From Perilla frutescens (Eukaryota > Streptophyta > Magnoliopsida > Lamiales > Lamiaceae), in NCBI GenBank assembly GCA_026008535.1, contig BRKX01000007.1, positions 57,525,001 through 57,589,000 of the forward strand: a DNA stretch of 64,000 bases. Reading direction: 5' to 3'. Both the position numbers and the translations under genes were made by a program. Under the pieces are notes generated by a model. That model did no database searches and was not told the DNA's origin. It saw only the letters and a program-made list of their open reading frames with translations. Shown here one piece after another: positions 23,401 to 33,397 of this stretch. Within the stretch, counting starts at the first letter, position 1. Each line of letters starts with the position of its first letter.

Positions 23401-24494
23401 GTAGACTCGGGTCTACGTCTTGCTTGCGGTGTAGAACGATCAAAACGGCGTTCCGGAGGGCCGGATTGACCTCGGGGTCGTGTGGAATCAGTAGAAGGAG
23501 TAGAAGGTGATGTGGAAGGTGTACCTTTACTCCAAGATGATCGAGCAGGGGCTGCACTTTGACTGGATCGTCGGCGGCCTTCTCGCAACTGCTTTTCCAC
23601 AATTGATGCGTATTGCACCATTCTCTCAATGCTTGTGAATTCTTTGAGCTCTACCTCACAGGCAATGTCTGGATTCATACCCTCAATGTACCGAATGATG
23701 GTAGCATTTAAGGTCTCCTCTTTTCCGACTCGATTCAGGGCAGTTTCGAGCTCTTTATGGTACTCTTCGATCGATCTAGCTCCTTGCTTGATCCGGTTGA
23801 GCTTCTTCTCAAGCTCTCTTTCATAGTGGACGGGAATGAAGCGTCCACGCAAGAATCCTTTCATTTCCTCCCAATTGTCAATGGGTGGATTTCTGTTTCT
23901 TCGTCTTCTTTCTTGCTGCATTTCCCACCAAGTGGCTGCGTAGCCTTTAAACTCCAAACATGCTAGCTGCACCTTTTTGGCTTCTGAAAAGTCATAGCAT
24001 GCGAAAATCTTCTCTACCTTACGTTCCCAATCAAGATAGATATCGGGATCGTGAAGGCCTTCAAATTCTGGAATGCTCGTCTTGATGTTGTGGAGCATTC
24101 GATCTTCCACATAGTCATCTCGACTATGGCCTCGTCTCGGGCGACGTCCTCGATCAAATTCTTCAGTATTCTTATCAAAGTACTCCTCTTCAGGCTCGTT
24201 GTGACGTTCTAGACGTTGGTTTCCTCGAATGGGTGGAGGAAAGACAGGTGTCGTTTTAGTGCGTTCAAGAGCATGCACTAAATCGTCTATTTTGTCAGAG
24301 AGGGCCTGGTGTTGTCTTTGAACATGCTTAGACAACGCTTCAAAATGGTACTTGGGATCCCACGGTGCGGGTGGATCCGAGTATGACTCCATGGGTGCTT
24401 TAGAAGGGTCTTTGGACGGGTCCAAAGGTGGTGAAGTCGAATGGTGATCGACTGGAGGTGTAGAGGATGATTCGGTGTGGGTTCCTTTCTTCAT
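20461..24494 (-). CDS. gag-pol: CRM gag-pol polyprotein of element A, truncated in integrase
   Basis: An uninterrupted frame of about 1344 codons of element sequence; a foreign KVIIMD tail continues to a stop at 20439. The start at 24494 (MKKGTHTES) follows a splice-acceptor-like site; an in-frame ATG at 24530 lies in the leader. Domains: Gag core (GYAATWWEMQQ near 181), CCHC knuckle (CHKCQGWGHFQNQC near 391), protease (IIDSGS near 490), RT (MDCRAINK near 798; YFDDILIYS near 898), RNase H (IECDASG near 1044; HTDHESL near 1108), integrase HHCC (HAGGLMGHFG to CSRCITC, 1231-1263) and the first catalytic Asp (SMDFILGLP near 1296). The second Asp, the Glu and the CR tail are missing, so it cannot integrate by itself. 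It is the best preserved frame of the A family here. Confidence 0.88.
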
Positions 24495-24530
24495 GATACC
24501 TACAAAATGAACAAACGTAAAAGAAAACAA

Positions 24531-25353
24531 GGAAGATCCTCACAATCTCACGTTCACTCTTTTGTTTTCACTCTTGATTTTACCACTCGTGTATCACTCA
24601 AAGTGTATGGTGCACAGTGTGTGAAAATCGTGTATATGAAGGTAAGGGAATCGTGTGGTTTGTTTCGAGGAAGGACGGGAATGCTATTCTCGGAACAAGG
24701 ATGAATTTGGTATGTGTAGATGAGATACGGGTTGAGTATGTGTAGGAATGAGGGTGGCCGATTGTAGTGTGGTATGGGATGGGGGTGGTCGATTGTTTTG
24801 AAGTATGGATGGGTGTTGGTCGAGTATGGGTAGTAGGAAAGGAAAGAAGTAGATCAATTATTGAAGTCCCAAATAGATTAGGAGATCCAAAAATAAATCT
24901 AGGTATAAGAAGGCAAGAAATAGAATAGATAAGGAAGAAAGAAAGAGATAAGGTAAGTAGGGGATTTGGATATGTATCAATCTATGTGACACAATCTAAA
25001 TACCTTAATTAGCCTATACTCTAGAAGGAATGAACCAAAAATAAAATAAGACACTTAACGAAGTTACCAACAAGAAATAGGACTTGTATGGAAAGTTCCA
25101 AAAGTAAAAACAAACTTGAAGGAAATTACCAAAAATAAGAAAGACTTATTAAGGTAATTACCAACTATGATCTAGTACCAAAAGGAAAGTACCAAAAATA
25201 AAATTGAACAATGAATTTTCGTTTTTTTTTTTTTTTTTTTTTTATCGAAGCTTTTTCTCTTCTTTTTTTTTTATAACAATGAACAAACGGAAATTAAATT
25301 ACAACTCGATTGGACGTAAAATAAAATACGACACAAAAATCGAACCAAAGTCG
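24531..25353 (-). other. 5' leader of element A with A-rich tract and degenerate repeats
   Basis: No gene. In sense it has an A-rich tract (25220-25274) after the primer site, then degenerate repeats of the form GGAA(A)NTACCAAAAATAAAA on the plus strand (about 25020-25210). The same order is seen in A2 and B. Confidence 0.55.
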
Positions 25354-25370
25354 ACGTGGCTTTGATACCA
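25354..25370 (-). other. Primer binding site of element A, tRNA-Met
   Basis: In sense TGGTATCAAAGCCACGT, complementary to the 3' end of tRNA-Met with one difference (A in place of G at position 9). It is separated from the LTR by CTTTTA. Elements A2 and B share this variant. Confidence 0.8.
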
Positions 25371-25376
25371 CTTTTA

Positions 25377-26617
25377 TGATACGACCCGAACTCTAGGAAC
25401 GAACACACGTCGACACACGTAAGTTTTTGTGTCTTCGATGACTCAAACAATCAAAGAAAATATGCGGAAGAATTATTGAACAAACTAGACGACTAAGACT
25501 CAACTAAAATACCTAGACAATGACACACGAAATAACACAATATCCAAACAAGATGGGGGCTGTTTTTGGACGATTATGATGATGATGTGGAGGATGGAAT
25601 TTCGATGGTGTGTATTGGTTTAGAATGGCTTGAGTAGATAGGGTATGTTAGAGATACGATGGACTTACGGATTGAACGGGATGACGATGAACTTGAACAC
25701 GATGGGGCTGGCCTTGAGACGGACGTAGATGTTGATGATTGACGTCGATTATGGCTGGATGGTAGTTGGTTTGTAGATGTGAATTACAACCCGAAAGTTG
25801 CCTTGAATCTCGAACGTACACAAGGCCAAATTCTTTAAGTTGCTCTTCGTATAGCGAGTTTCCGACGATCCCTCGAACGTGGACGGCGAATTCCCTTTGT
25901 AAAACTTAGAGATGCTAAATCTAAGAGTATGAATTTAATTATCTAAACTCACAAAAGATTAAACGGGGAGAGACGATATTGAAAGCAAAGGCTTAATAAT
26001 CAAATATAGTCTAAAGTAACAATGTCACATGGATCCCCTATTTATAACAATAGGTGGATCGAAAATCTAAGGTCTAATGGACGAAAATAAGGAGTCCAAT
26101 TTGAACTAGAATTGGACTTTGACTACTTCCTAAACTAGAATTCTATTTAAGGTAGATTTTGTAGATCTTGCCTTATCTAAAAATCTGGTCAAAATTCTAT
26201 CTAAAATAACCGAAAATTATCAACTAAAAATCTGCAAAATTCGTCCAAATCATAATAAAATAAAATACTATATTCTAATAAATCAATCCCCTTAATTGGA
26301 TCATCAAGGGCCGATTATTTTGGGCTTTTCCACCATGCATGCTTAACTTGGGCTGAATAGCAAGTATACACATCAAGCCCAACAAAAGCACACTTGCACG
26401 CCTTCTTCATGTATTGCACTCCACATCTTGATCTCCATCTTCCAATGTCAACAAGTTCATCATCTTCAAGCTTCCTTGTACGCCGTCTTCTTCTTCAAGC
26501 TTCTTGCGAATTGTAGCTTGCAAATAATCTTGCAACTTCTTAGCTCGTAGTCTTGTGACGGGTCCTTTGAATTGAAGCTCTTCATTGACTTCCTCATTGC
26601 TATGGATGTCCTCATCA
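25377..26617 (-). repeat. 5' LTR of element A
   Basis: 1241 bp. In sense it starts TGATGAGGACATCC and ends GGGTCGTATCA. The first 200 nt would encode the integrase tail when used as 3' LTR, as seen at 58566. A TATA box lies at 26037-26046. The outer edge meets the plus LTR C fragment at 26618. Confidence 0.85.
26037..26046 (-). promoter_or_regulatory. TATA box of element A LTR
   Basis: In sense TATAAATAGGGGATCCATGT, the core shared by nearly all CRM LTRs here. Confidence 0.55.
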
Positions 26618-27171
26618 GTTAGGGTCGGATTTGCAACCGAAGAGAATTCAAGTAGCGAGACTTTTTGTGTATAGTTTTACACAGGGTGTGTCGCCTCGAG
26701 TTCAATTCATCTATCGAGGAGATTCCAAGTGAAGTACGTTTCACGGATCAAGTGTCCACGGGGTTTGCTTTCGCGTATCAACTCATTCTATCTTCATCAA
26801 CATCGCCAATCATTACCGACGTCATCCAGCAACCATCCAACGTCCATATCATTGTTATCCATCAAGATCCAGTCAAGTTCAATAAGTGTCCAAGGTCAGT
26901 TCATTGAGTTTACCTATACGTGCTCAATTCAGCGAGTTGAGCACATATAGATAAATTGAGTCATTCTTTGTTCTTAATTAGTTTTCTTTGTTTATTTTTA
27001 TCGAGTCTAAGTACAGCCATACAATAGAGTCATATTTATCGTTGTTTAGTCATTTATTTTGTTCTAGTATTAGTCGGGTTGAATCTTTCTTTAGTTGACG
27101 TGTGTTTCGATTCTATAAGTCTTCCGCGCGTTTTTCTCTCGGTGTTGATCATCATACCGGGAATCGTATCA
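26618..27171 (+). repeat. CRM LTR C fragment, plus orientation (R-U5 side)
   Basis: Begins exactly at the outer edge of element A and ends ...GGGAATCGTATCA, a CRM LTR 3' terminus. Positions 26618-27124 are repeated inverted at 27831-28336. Element A probably inserted into this LTR, whose other half was lost with the A 3' end. Confidence 0.7.
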
Positions 27172-27187
27172 TTTGATACCACTTTTA
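27172..27187 (-). other. Truncated primer-site remnant between two LTR ends
   Basis: In sense ATAAAAGTGGTATCAAA: the A-type spacer plus only the first 10 nt of the primer site, then directly the end of an oppositely oriented LTR. This suggests an aberrant reverse-transcription or self-integration product. Confidence 0.6.
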
Positions 27188-27830
27188 TGATACGACCCGA
27201 ACTCTAGGAACGAACACACGTCGACACACATAAGTTTTTGTGTCTACGATGACTCAAATAATCAAAGTAAAATAAGCGGAATAATATTGGAACAAACTAG
27301 ACGACTAAGACTCAACTAAAATACCTAGACCATACACACAAAAGAACACAATATCCAACGAATTAGGGGGCTGTTTTGGACGAGATTATGGACGGTATTA
27401 CGGCAGGATTTTCGAAGGTATGAAGTTGGTTTAGAAGGGCTAGGGTAGATAGGATATGATAGAGTTGAAACGGACTTACGGATTGAACGGTATGGACGAT
27501 GGACGGAACACGAACGGCGGCGGCTTGGACGGCGGTGATGGTGGTTGGACTTGAGACGTACGGTGGTGGTGGTGGTAGACGTCGATCGGCGGTGGTGACG
27601 GTGGTTTGTCGATGTGAATTACAACCCGAAAGTTGCCTTGGATCTCGAACGTATACAAGGCCAAATTCTTTAAGTTGCTCTTCGGATAGCGAGTTTCCGA
27701 CGATCCCTTGAACGTGGACGGCGAATTCCCTTTGTAAAACTTAGAGATTCTAAATCTAAGAGTATGAATTTAATTATCTGAACTCACAAAAGATTAAACG
27801 GGGAGAGACGATATTGAAAGCAAAGAATCG
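27188..27830 (-). repeat. A-type LTR fragment (R-U5 side)
   Basis: Starts TGATACGACCCGAACTC on the plus strand and follows the A LTR until ...GATATTGAAAGCAAAG, then switches to LTR C sequence. It carries the donor-like ACTTACGG near 27474. Confidence 0.7.
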
Positions 27831-28895
27831 AAGACTTATAGAATCGAAACACACGTCAACTAAAGAAAGATTCAACCCGACTAATACTAGAACAAAATAA
27901 ATGACTAAACAACGATAAATATGACTCTATTGTATGGCTGTACTTAGACTCGATAAAAATAAACAAAGAAAACTAATTAAGAACAAAGAATGACTCAATT
28001 TATCTATATGTGCTTAACTCGCTGAATTGAGCACGTATAGGTAAACTCAATGAACTGACCTTGGACACTTATTGAACTTGACTGGATCTTGATGGATAAC
28101 AATGATATGGATGTTGGATGGTTGCTGGATGACGTCGGTAATGATTGGCGATGTTGATGAAGATAGAATGAGTTGATACGCGAAAGCAAATCCCGTGGAC
28201 ACTTGATCCGTGAAACGTACTTCACTTGGAATCTCCTCGATAGATGAATTGAACTCGGGGCGACACACCCTGTGTAAAACTATACACAAAAAGTCTCGCT
28301 ACTTGAATTCTCTTCGGTTGCAAATCCGACCCTAACTCCACAAGAGAATTAGAACAAGATTTAAAGATAAAACTTAAAAAGTTGCAAGCTTCTTAAGAGT
28401 GTGTATTTTCGGCTGAAAATAAACAAAAAGAGGATCTTGGGTGAGACAATATTGAAAGGTAAATTCTTCTTAGTCAAATATGGTCTAAATATCAAAGTAA
28501 CAATGATCCCCTATTTATAATAGAGGGATGGACGAAAATTCCAAGATAAAATCCTAAAAGAATTAGAAAAAGAGTTTCCTATCATAACTAGGATTGTTTC
28601 CTTATCCAAAATATGTTTTTAAGGAAAGAATCAAAAGATACCAAAAATAAAATAAGAAAAATCTATCTAGATAAAGATAAATCCCAACAACTTGGGCCTT
28701 CATAAATCTCGCCTATTGGACCTTCAAATTAACACAATATGGGCTGCAATTTATCATAAATAATTCGTGGCCCATATCATGTATTATTCTTCAAATCTTG
28801 ATTTCCAATCTTTGATGGCCCTCATTCTAACAATCTTCGGACCTTTGAAGGATAGCTCCGGATTTAATTCTTCAAGGCTTTTCAGGATCATATCA
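27831..28895 (-). repeat. CRM LTR C, minus orientation, lacking its last ~47 bp
   Basis: The first 506 bp are the inverted copy of 26618-27124. It ends ...GGATCATATCA, so in sense it starts TGATATGATCC. A CCCCTATTTATAA box lies near 28506. It is followed by an RT fragment of element A'. Confidence 0.7.
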
Positions 28896-29092
28896 AAACA
28901 TGTTAGAACCACTTAACTCATCTAGCATATCATCAAGTCTAGGGATAGGAAATCTGTACTTAACTGTGATTTTGTTGATGGCGCGGCAATCCATGCACAT
29001 CCTCCATTCGTTGTTCTTCTTTGGTACTAGGATGACTGGAACTGCACAAGGGCTCATCGACTCTCGGATTTGCTTCTTCTCCAGTAATTCCT
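28896..29092 (-). pseudogene. pol: Element A' RT fragment, left of the B insertion
   Basis: Matches the RT part of element A near 22005-22190 (encoding the MDCRAINK and DDMLDEL region). It is joined on the left to LTR C and cut on the right by element B. The adjoining sequence resumes at 33398 after the duplicated TTCCT. Confidence 0.8.
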
Positions 29093-30312
29093 TGATACGA
29101 CCCGGACTCTAGGAACGAACACACGTCGACACACGTAAGTTTTGTGTCTACGATGACTCAAATAATCAAAGTAAAAATATGCGGAAGATAACGGAACAAA
29201 CTAGATGACTAAGACTCAACTAAAATACCTAAACTATGACACACAAAATAACACAATATCCAAAGACGAAGGGCTGTTTTGGACGTGGGATAGGACGAGA
29301 ATTATGGAGGTGATTTGGACGAGTTGTACGGTTGACGAAGGGTTGGAGTAGATAGGATATGATTGAGTTGTAACGGACTTACGGATTAAACGGAATGAGC
29401 ACGAACTTGGACACGACGGTGGATGATCTTGAGATGGACGACGGTGGACGGTGGTGACGTCGTGGATGATGGCGGCGGCGGTGTTGAAGGTGTTGTGAAT
29501 TACAACCCGAAAGTTGCCTTGAATCTCGAACGTACACAAGGCCAAATTCTTTAAGTTGCTCTTCGATAGCGAGTTTCCGGCGATCCCTCGAACGTGGACG
29601 ACGAATTCCCTTTGTAAAACTTAGAGGTGCTAAATCTAAGAGTATGAATTTAATTATCCAAATTCACAAAAGAATTAAAAGGGGTGAGACGATATTGAAA
29701 GCAATGGCTTAAAAATCAAATATAGTCTAAAATAACAATGTTACATGGATCCCCTATTTATAGGGCTAAGATGGACGAAATTAAAGATAAAAAAGGCTTA
29801 AAAATTGATCCAAAAGGGATCTCTAACTATACTAGGAAGTTCCCTAAACTAGAATTCTATTCAAGGTAGGAAATTGCCTTAAATACAATTCTAGTCAACC
29901 TTGACTATAATATGGACGAAAATTACACTAATAAATAAATAAAAATCTGATCTAATTAATTAAATACCATAGTCTAATTAAATACTATAGTCTTATTTAA
30001 TCAATCCCTTAATTAAATAACTAAGGGGGACGAAAACTCCATGCAACTTGTCTATGCAATGTGAATCTGCCATGCATGCACAACTTGATGAGTTCTATCT
30101 TCATGCATTGTTCTTCAAATCTTGATCTCCAATCTTTGATTATTAACAAAGTAGTAATATTTGGGATGCTCTCAATTCCTTTGTCATCTTCGAACTTCTT
30201 ATATACAAATGCTTGGAAAAATCCTTGCAATTGTATTGCTTGAAGTCGTGTAAATGGACCACGTATTTGCAGCTCCGGATTAAGTTCTTCAAGGCTTTTC
30301 GTGGCTTCATCA
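29093..30312 (-). repeat. 3' LTR of element B
   Basis: 1220 bp; plus strand TGATACGACCCGG...GTGGCTTCATCA. It encodes the last ~96 residues of the Gag-CR protein. Confidence 0.9.
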
Positions 30313-31823
30313 TTCCCCTCCTCTTGAAAAGAATTTGTCCTCGAATTCAAAGCTCCGGGATCAAAGACGAACACGAACTGGCCATCAAATTCTTTTTGCA
30401 CAAGCTGCATAAAACACATCTTTATGAACATGAACGATAACATTCCACTTGTGTTAATCATCCGAAACTCTAGCTCCATAGATTGCCTCGGTATGGTATC
30501 CACGTTCAAACTTGGTGGTACATCAACTTCCAATGGAACATCTTCATCAACCTGTAAAATAAAGATATCACAAGAAAATGGTAGACAAAAAATGTTAGAA
30601 CTCGATGGATTCGCCATGCTAGCTTGTTCGAGCTCTTCATGATCTTCAACCATTGCCTCACGGATATCATTCTTCTTTTCATAACAAGGTTGTATCTCCA
30701 ACAACTCTTCAACTTCTTCGGCTTCCTCAACTGCTTCATGGATCTCCAAATTCACAATTTGTAGTTTATCATCCATACAATCTTCAGGACTTGTCATCTC
30801 CATGGACAAAACATCCAAATTGCAATCTTCTATACTTGTCTTCTCCGGATTAGTAATTTCGAGAATGGGCACCTCTTCATCAACATGAATGGAAACCGAC
30901 TCCTCTTGATTACATTCGTCTTGAACTAACTCCTCCAAAACTGACATCTTCTCATTGGTTGTTTCTATCATGTCCAACTCTGGCTTAGATTCTTCAACTA
31001 TCTCATCTTCTAAGCACATAGAAACAGATGGTAATGAGATAAAAGGTACTTCAATGAAGTTTAGAATTGGTACCTTGGAAGTAGAAGCATCATGGGTGGC
31101 AATGCTCGACTCTACTTGAACCTCCTCTTTTGACTTCATCTCTAGTTCTTCTAGCCACTTTTCTATCCGAATGGCGTATTCCACCATGTCTTCCAACTCG
31201 TCGAAGCGGTACAATGCTACTCTTTCACGGATTGCCCTTCGTAGACCAGCTAGAAATCTATCCATGGTGTCTTCTGGATATTCTTTTACATCAGCTCGTC
31301 TCATGGCTTCAATCATTTTGTTGTAGTAGTCATTTACACTTCGATCTCTTTGTCTAAGCTTGTATAGCTTTTCTTCCAACTCCCATTGGTAGTGGTCTGG
31401 AATGAAGCGTTTCCGCATCAAATCTTTCAACTCACGCCATGTGTCGATGGGTGGAAGGCGATCTCTGTGGCACCGATTCTGCTGGAATTCCCACCATGTT
31501 GTTGCGTAGCCTTTAAATTTTGAAGAAACTAGCTGCACTTTCTTTTTCTCGGGGAAGTCATAGCACTCAAAAAGTTTTTCTACTTTGCATTCCCAATCCA
31601 AATAGATGTCGGGATAGTATAGACCTTCAAACTCAGGTATGATCATGTTGTTGTTGCGGTAGAGATGGCGAGAATTTGGTGTATATGGTGTATGGGTATA
31701 CGGAGTATGATTGGTGTATGGGTACATGGTGTATGGATCATATAGGTGTATGGGGGTATGGTCCGGATGGAAGTTACCAAAAAGAAATAGAACTTGTATG
31801 GAAAGTTCCAAAAATAAAAACAA
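30021..31823 (-). CDS. gag: Gag-CR fusion protein of non-autonomous element B
   Basis: One open frame of up to 600 codons. The N-terminus is low complexity (PYTNHTPYTHTPYTP), read from a leader octamer repeat; the true start may be one of several Mets. The Gag core follows (IPEFEGLYYPDIYLDWE near 64, GYATTWWEFQQN near 105, then YRFDELEDMVEYA). From about 230 to 480 comes an acidic segment with many Glu and no CCHC knuckle, ending LVQKEFDGQFVFVFDP. Then NSRTNSFQEEGND encodes the polypurine tract, and the LTR adds RGPFTRLQAIQLQGF and IKDWRSRFEE. The NSRTNSFQ and GPxTR parts match the integrase tail of elements A2 and F. It could form or join virus-like particles and carry a chromatin-targeting tail; that role is inferred. 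Confidence 0.82.
   Translation of the reverse strand: MFLFLELSIQVLFLFGNFHPDHTPIHLYDPYTMYPYTNHTPYTHTPYTPNSRHLYRNNNMIIPEFEGLYYPDIYLDWECKVEKLFECYDFPEKKKVQLVSSKFKGYATTWWEFQQNRCHRDRLPPIDTWRELKDLMRKRFIPDHYQWELEEKLYKLRQRDRSVNDYYNKMIEAMRRADVKEYPEDTMDRFLAGLRRAIRERVALYRFDELEDMVEYAIRIEKWLEELEMKSKEEVQVESSIATHDASTSKVPILNFIEVPFISLPSVSMCLEDEIVEESKPELDMIETTNEKMSVLEELVQDECNQEESVSIHVDEEVPILEITNPEKTSIEDCNLDVLSMEMTSPEDCMDDKLQIVNLEIHEAVEEAEEVEELLEIQPCYEKKNDIREAMVEDHEELEQASMANPSSSNIFCLPFSCDIFILQVDEDVPLEVDVPPSLNVDTIPRQSMELEFRMINTSGMLSFMFIKMCFMQLVQKEFDGQFVFVFDPGALNSRTNSFQEEGNDEATKSLEELNPELQIRGPFTRLQAIQLQGFFQAFVYKKFEDDKGIESIPNITTLLIIKDWRSRFEEQCMKIELIKLCMHGRFTLHRQVAWSFRPP
30313..30330 (-). other. Polypurine tract of element B
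   Basis: In sense CTTTTCAAGAGGAGGGGAA directly before the 3' LTR; it also encodes part of SFQEEGN. Confidence 0.8.
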
Positions 31824-31849
31824 TCTAGAAGGAAACTATCAAAATAAGT

Positions 31850-32154
31850 TGAGACTCACTAGGTAATTACCAACTATGATCTAAATCCAAAAAGAAAGTA
31901 CCAAAAATAAAAATTGGACAAAAAGGAATCAAAGAATTTTCATTTTTTTTTTTTTTTTAATTTCGGATTTTTTTTTTCTTTTTTTTTATCTGATTTTTTT
32001 TTTTTTTTTGACAATTCGATCGGCTTTTCTCTTCTTTTTTTTTTATATGATCGTGCCTCTTTTTTTTGTAACAATGAACAATACGGAAATTAAATTACAA
32101 CTCGATCAAACGAAAAATAAAATAAAAGACGACACAAAAATCGAACCAAAGCCG
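31850..32154 (-). other. Leader of element B with A-rich tract
   Basis: No gene. Plus-strand T tracts at about 31942-32068 (A-rich in sense) and degenerate ACCAAAAATAAAA repeats at 31780-31910 correspond closely to the leader of element A. Confidence 0.6.
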
Positions 32155-32171
32155 ACGTGGCTTTGATACCA
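32155..32171 (-). other. Primer binding site of element B, tRNA-Met
   Basis: In sense TGGTATCAAAGCCACGT, the same one-base variant as element A, with the same CTTTTA spacer to the LTR. Confidence 0.8.
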
Positions 32172-32177
32172 CTTTTA

Positions 32178-33397
32178 TGATACGACCCGGACTCTAGGAA
32201 CGAACACACGTCGACACACGTAAGTTTTGTGTCTACGATGACTCAAATAATCAAAGTAAAAATATGCGGAAGATAACGGGACAAACTAGATGACTAAGAC
32301 TCAACTAAAATACCTAAACTATGACACACAAAATAACACAATATCCAAAGACGAAGGGCTGTTTTGGACGTGGGATAGGACGAGAATTATGGAGGTGATT
32401 TGGACGAGTTGTACGGTTGACGAAGGGTTGGAGTAGATAGGATATGATTGAGTTGTAACGGACTTACGGATTAAACGGAATGAGCACGAACTTGGACACG
32501 ACGGTGGATGATCTTGAGATGGACGACGGTGGACGGTGGTGACGTCATGGATGATGGCGGCGGCGGTGTTGAAGGTGTTGTGAATTACAACCCGAAAGTT
32601 GCCTTGAATCTCGAACGTACACAAGGCCAAATTCTTTAAGTTGCTCTTCGATAGCGAGTTTCCGGCGATCCCTCGAACGTGGATGACGAATTCCCTTTGT
32701 AAAACTTAGAGGTGCTAAATCTAAGAGTATGAATTTAATTATCCAAATTCACAAAAGAATTAAAAGGGGTGAGACGATATTGAAAGCAATGGCTTAAAAA
32801 TCAAATATAGTCTAAAATAACAATGTTACATGGATCCCCTATTTATAGGGCTAAGATGGACGAAATTAAAGATAAAAAAGGCTTAAAAATTGATCCAAAA
32901 GGGATCTCTAACTATACTAGGAAGTTCCCTAAACTAGAATTCTATTCAAGGTAGGAAATTGCCTTAAATACAATTCTAGTCAACCTTGACTATAATATGG
33001 ACGAAAATTACACTAATAAATAAATAAAAATCTGATCTAATTAATTAAATACCATAGTCTAATTAAATACTATAGTCTTATTTAATCAATCCCTTAATTA
33101 AATAACTAAGGGGGACGAAAACTCCATGCAACTTGTCTATGCAATGTGAATCTGTCATGCATGCACAACTTGATGAGTTCTATCTTCATGCATTGTTCTT
33201 CAAATCTTGATCTCCAATCTTTGATTATTAACAAAGTAGCAATATTTGGGATGCTCTCAATTCCTTTGTCATCTTCGAACTTCTTACATACAAATGCTTG
33301 GAAAAATCCTTGCAATTGTATTGCTTGAAGTCGTGTAAATGGACCACGTATTTGCAGCTCCGGATTAAGTTCTTCAAGGCTTTTCGTGGCTTCATCA
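32178..33397 (-). repeat. 5' LTR of element B
   Basis: 1220 bp, nearly identical to 29093-30312. The donor-like ACTTAC (GTAAGT in sense) is at 32462-32467. The U5 end matches element A and the U3 end matches element G. Confidence 0.9.
32838..32849 (-). promoter_or_regulatory. TATA box of element B LTR
   Basis: In sense CCTATAAATAGGGGATCCATGT. Confidence 0.55.

Larger units (their letters stand above)
24500..25668 (-). other. Predicted leader intron of element A
   Basis: In element sense a donor-like CCGTAAGT (GTAAGT at 25663-25668, inside the LTR) and a pyrimidine-rich acceptor ending TTCATTTTGTAG at 24500, 6 nt before the gag ATG. Splicing would remove 1169 nt including the primer site. 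This is prediction only; element A2 and element F have the same pair. Confidence 0.4.
20461..26617 (-). mobile_element. CRM-clade Ty3/gypsy element A, 3' end missing
   Basis: Minus-strand order: 5' LTR 25377-26617, primer site 25354-25370, leader 24495-25353, gag-pol open from 24494 to the truncation near 20461 in the integrase core. The rest of integrase and the 3' LTR are gone, and copia gag follows instead. The chromoviral RT with a GYFQVRM motif, the LTR ends and the tRNA-Met primer place it in the CRM clade. Element A2 (plus strand, 50-59 kb) is a close relative and shows the missing part. Confidence 0.85.
26618..28336. repeat. Large inverted repeat, 507-bp arms and 706-bp spacer
   Basis: Arm 1 is 26618-27124, arm 2 is 27831-28336. 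The 80-residue frames read on opposite strands at 26665-26907 and 28047-28289 differ at two residues only, showing close identity. The arms are two LTR C copies in opposite orientation around an A-type LTR piece. Confidence 0.85.
29093..33397 (-). mobile_element. Non-autonomous CRM element B, complete
   Basis: 4305 bp with two 1220-bp LTRs and a perfect 5-bp target duplication TTCCT (29088-29092 and 33398-33402). The body (30313-32177) holds only one gene, a Gag fused to a CR-like tail; protease, RT, RNase H and integrase are absent. The LTRs differ at about five positions that I can see, all transitions, so insertion was recent. The leader and LTR end resemble element A, while the gene and U3 resemble element G. 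Confidence 0.9.

Noticed and set aside
25354..25370. tRNA gene pieces at the primer sites (also 8981, 32155, 43875, 48853, 50621, 61845)
   Set aside because: Only the 3'-end complement is present next to LTR edges; no cloverleaf follows.
26665..28289. Pair of 80-residue frames on opposite strands
   Set aside because: They are LTR C sequence in the two inverted-repeat arms; conservation is at the DNA level.
26618..28336. Foldback transposon or MITE
   Set aside because: The arms are recognisable CRM LTR pieces with an LTR terminus and primer-site remnant in the centre.
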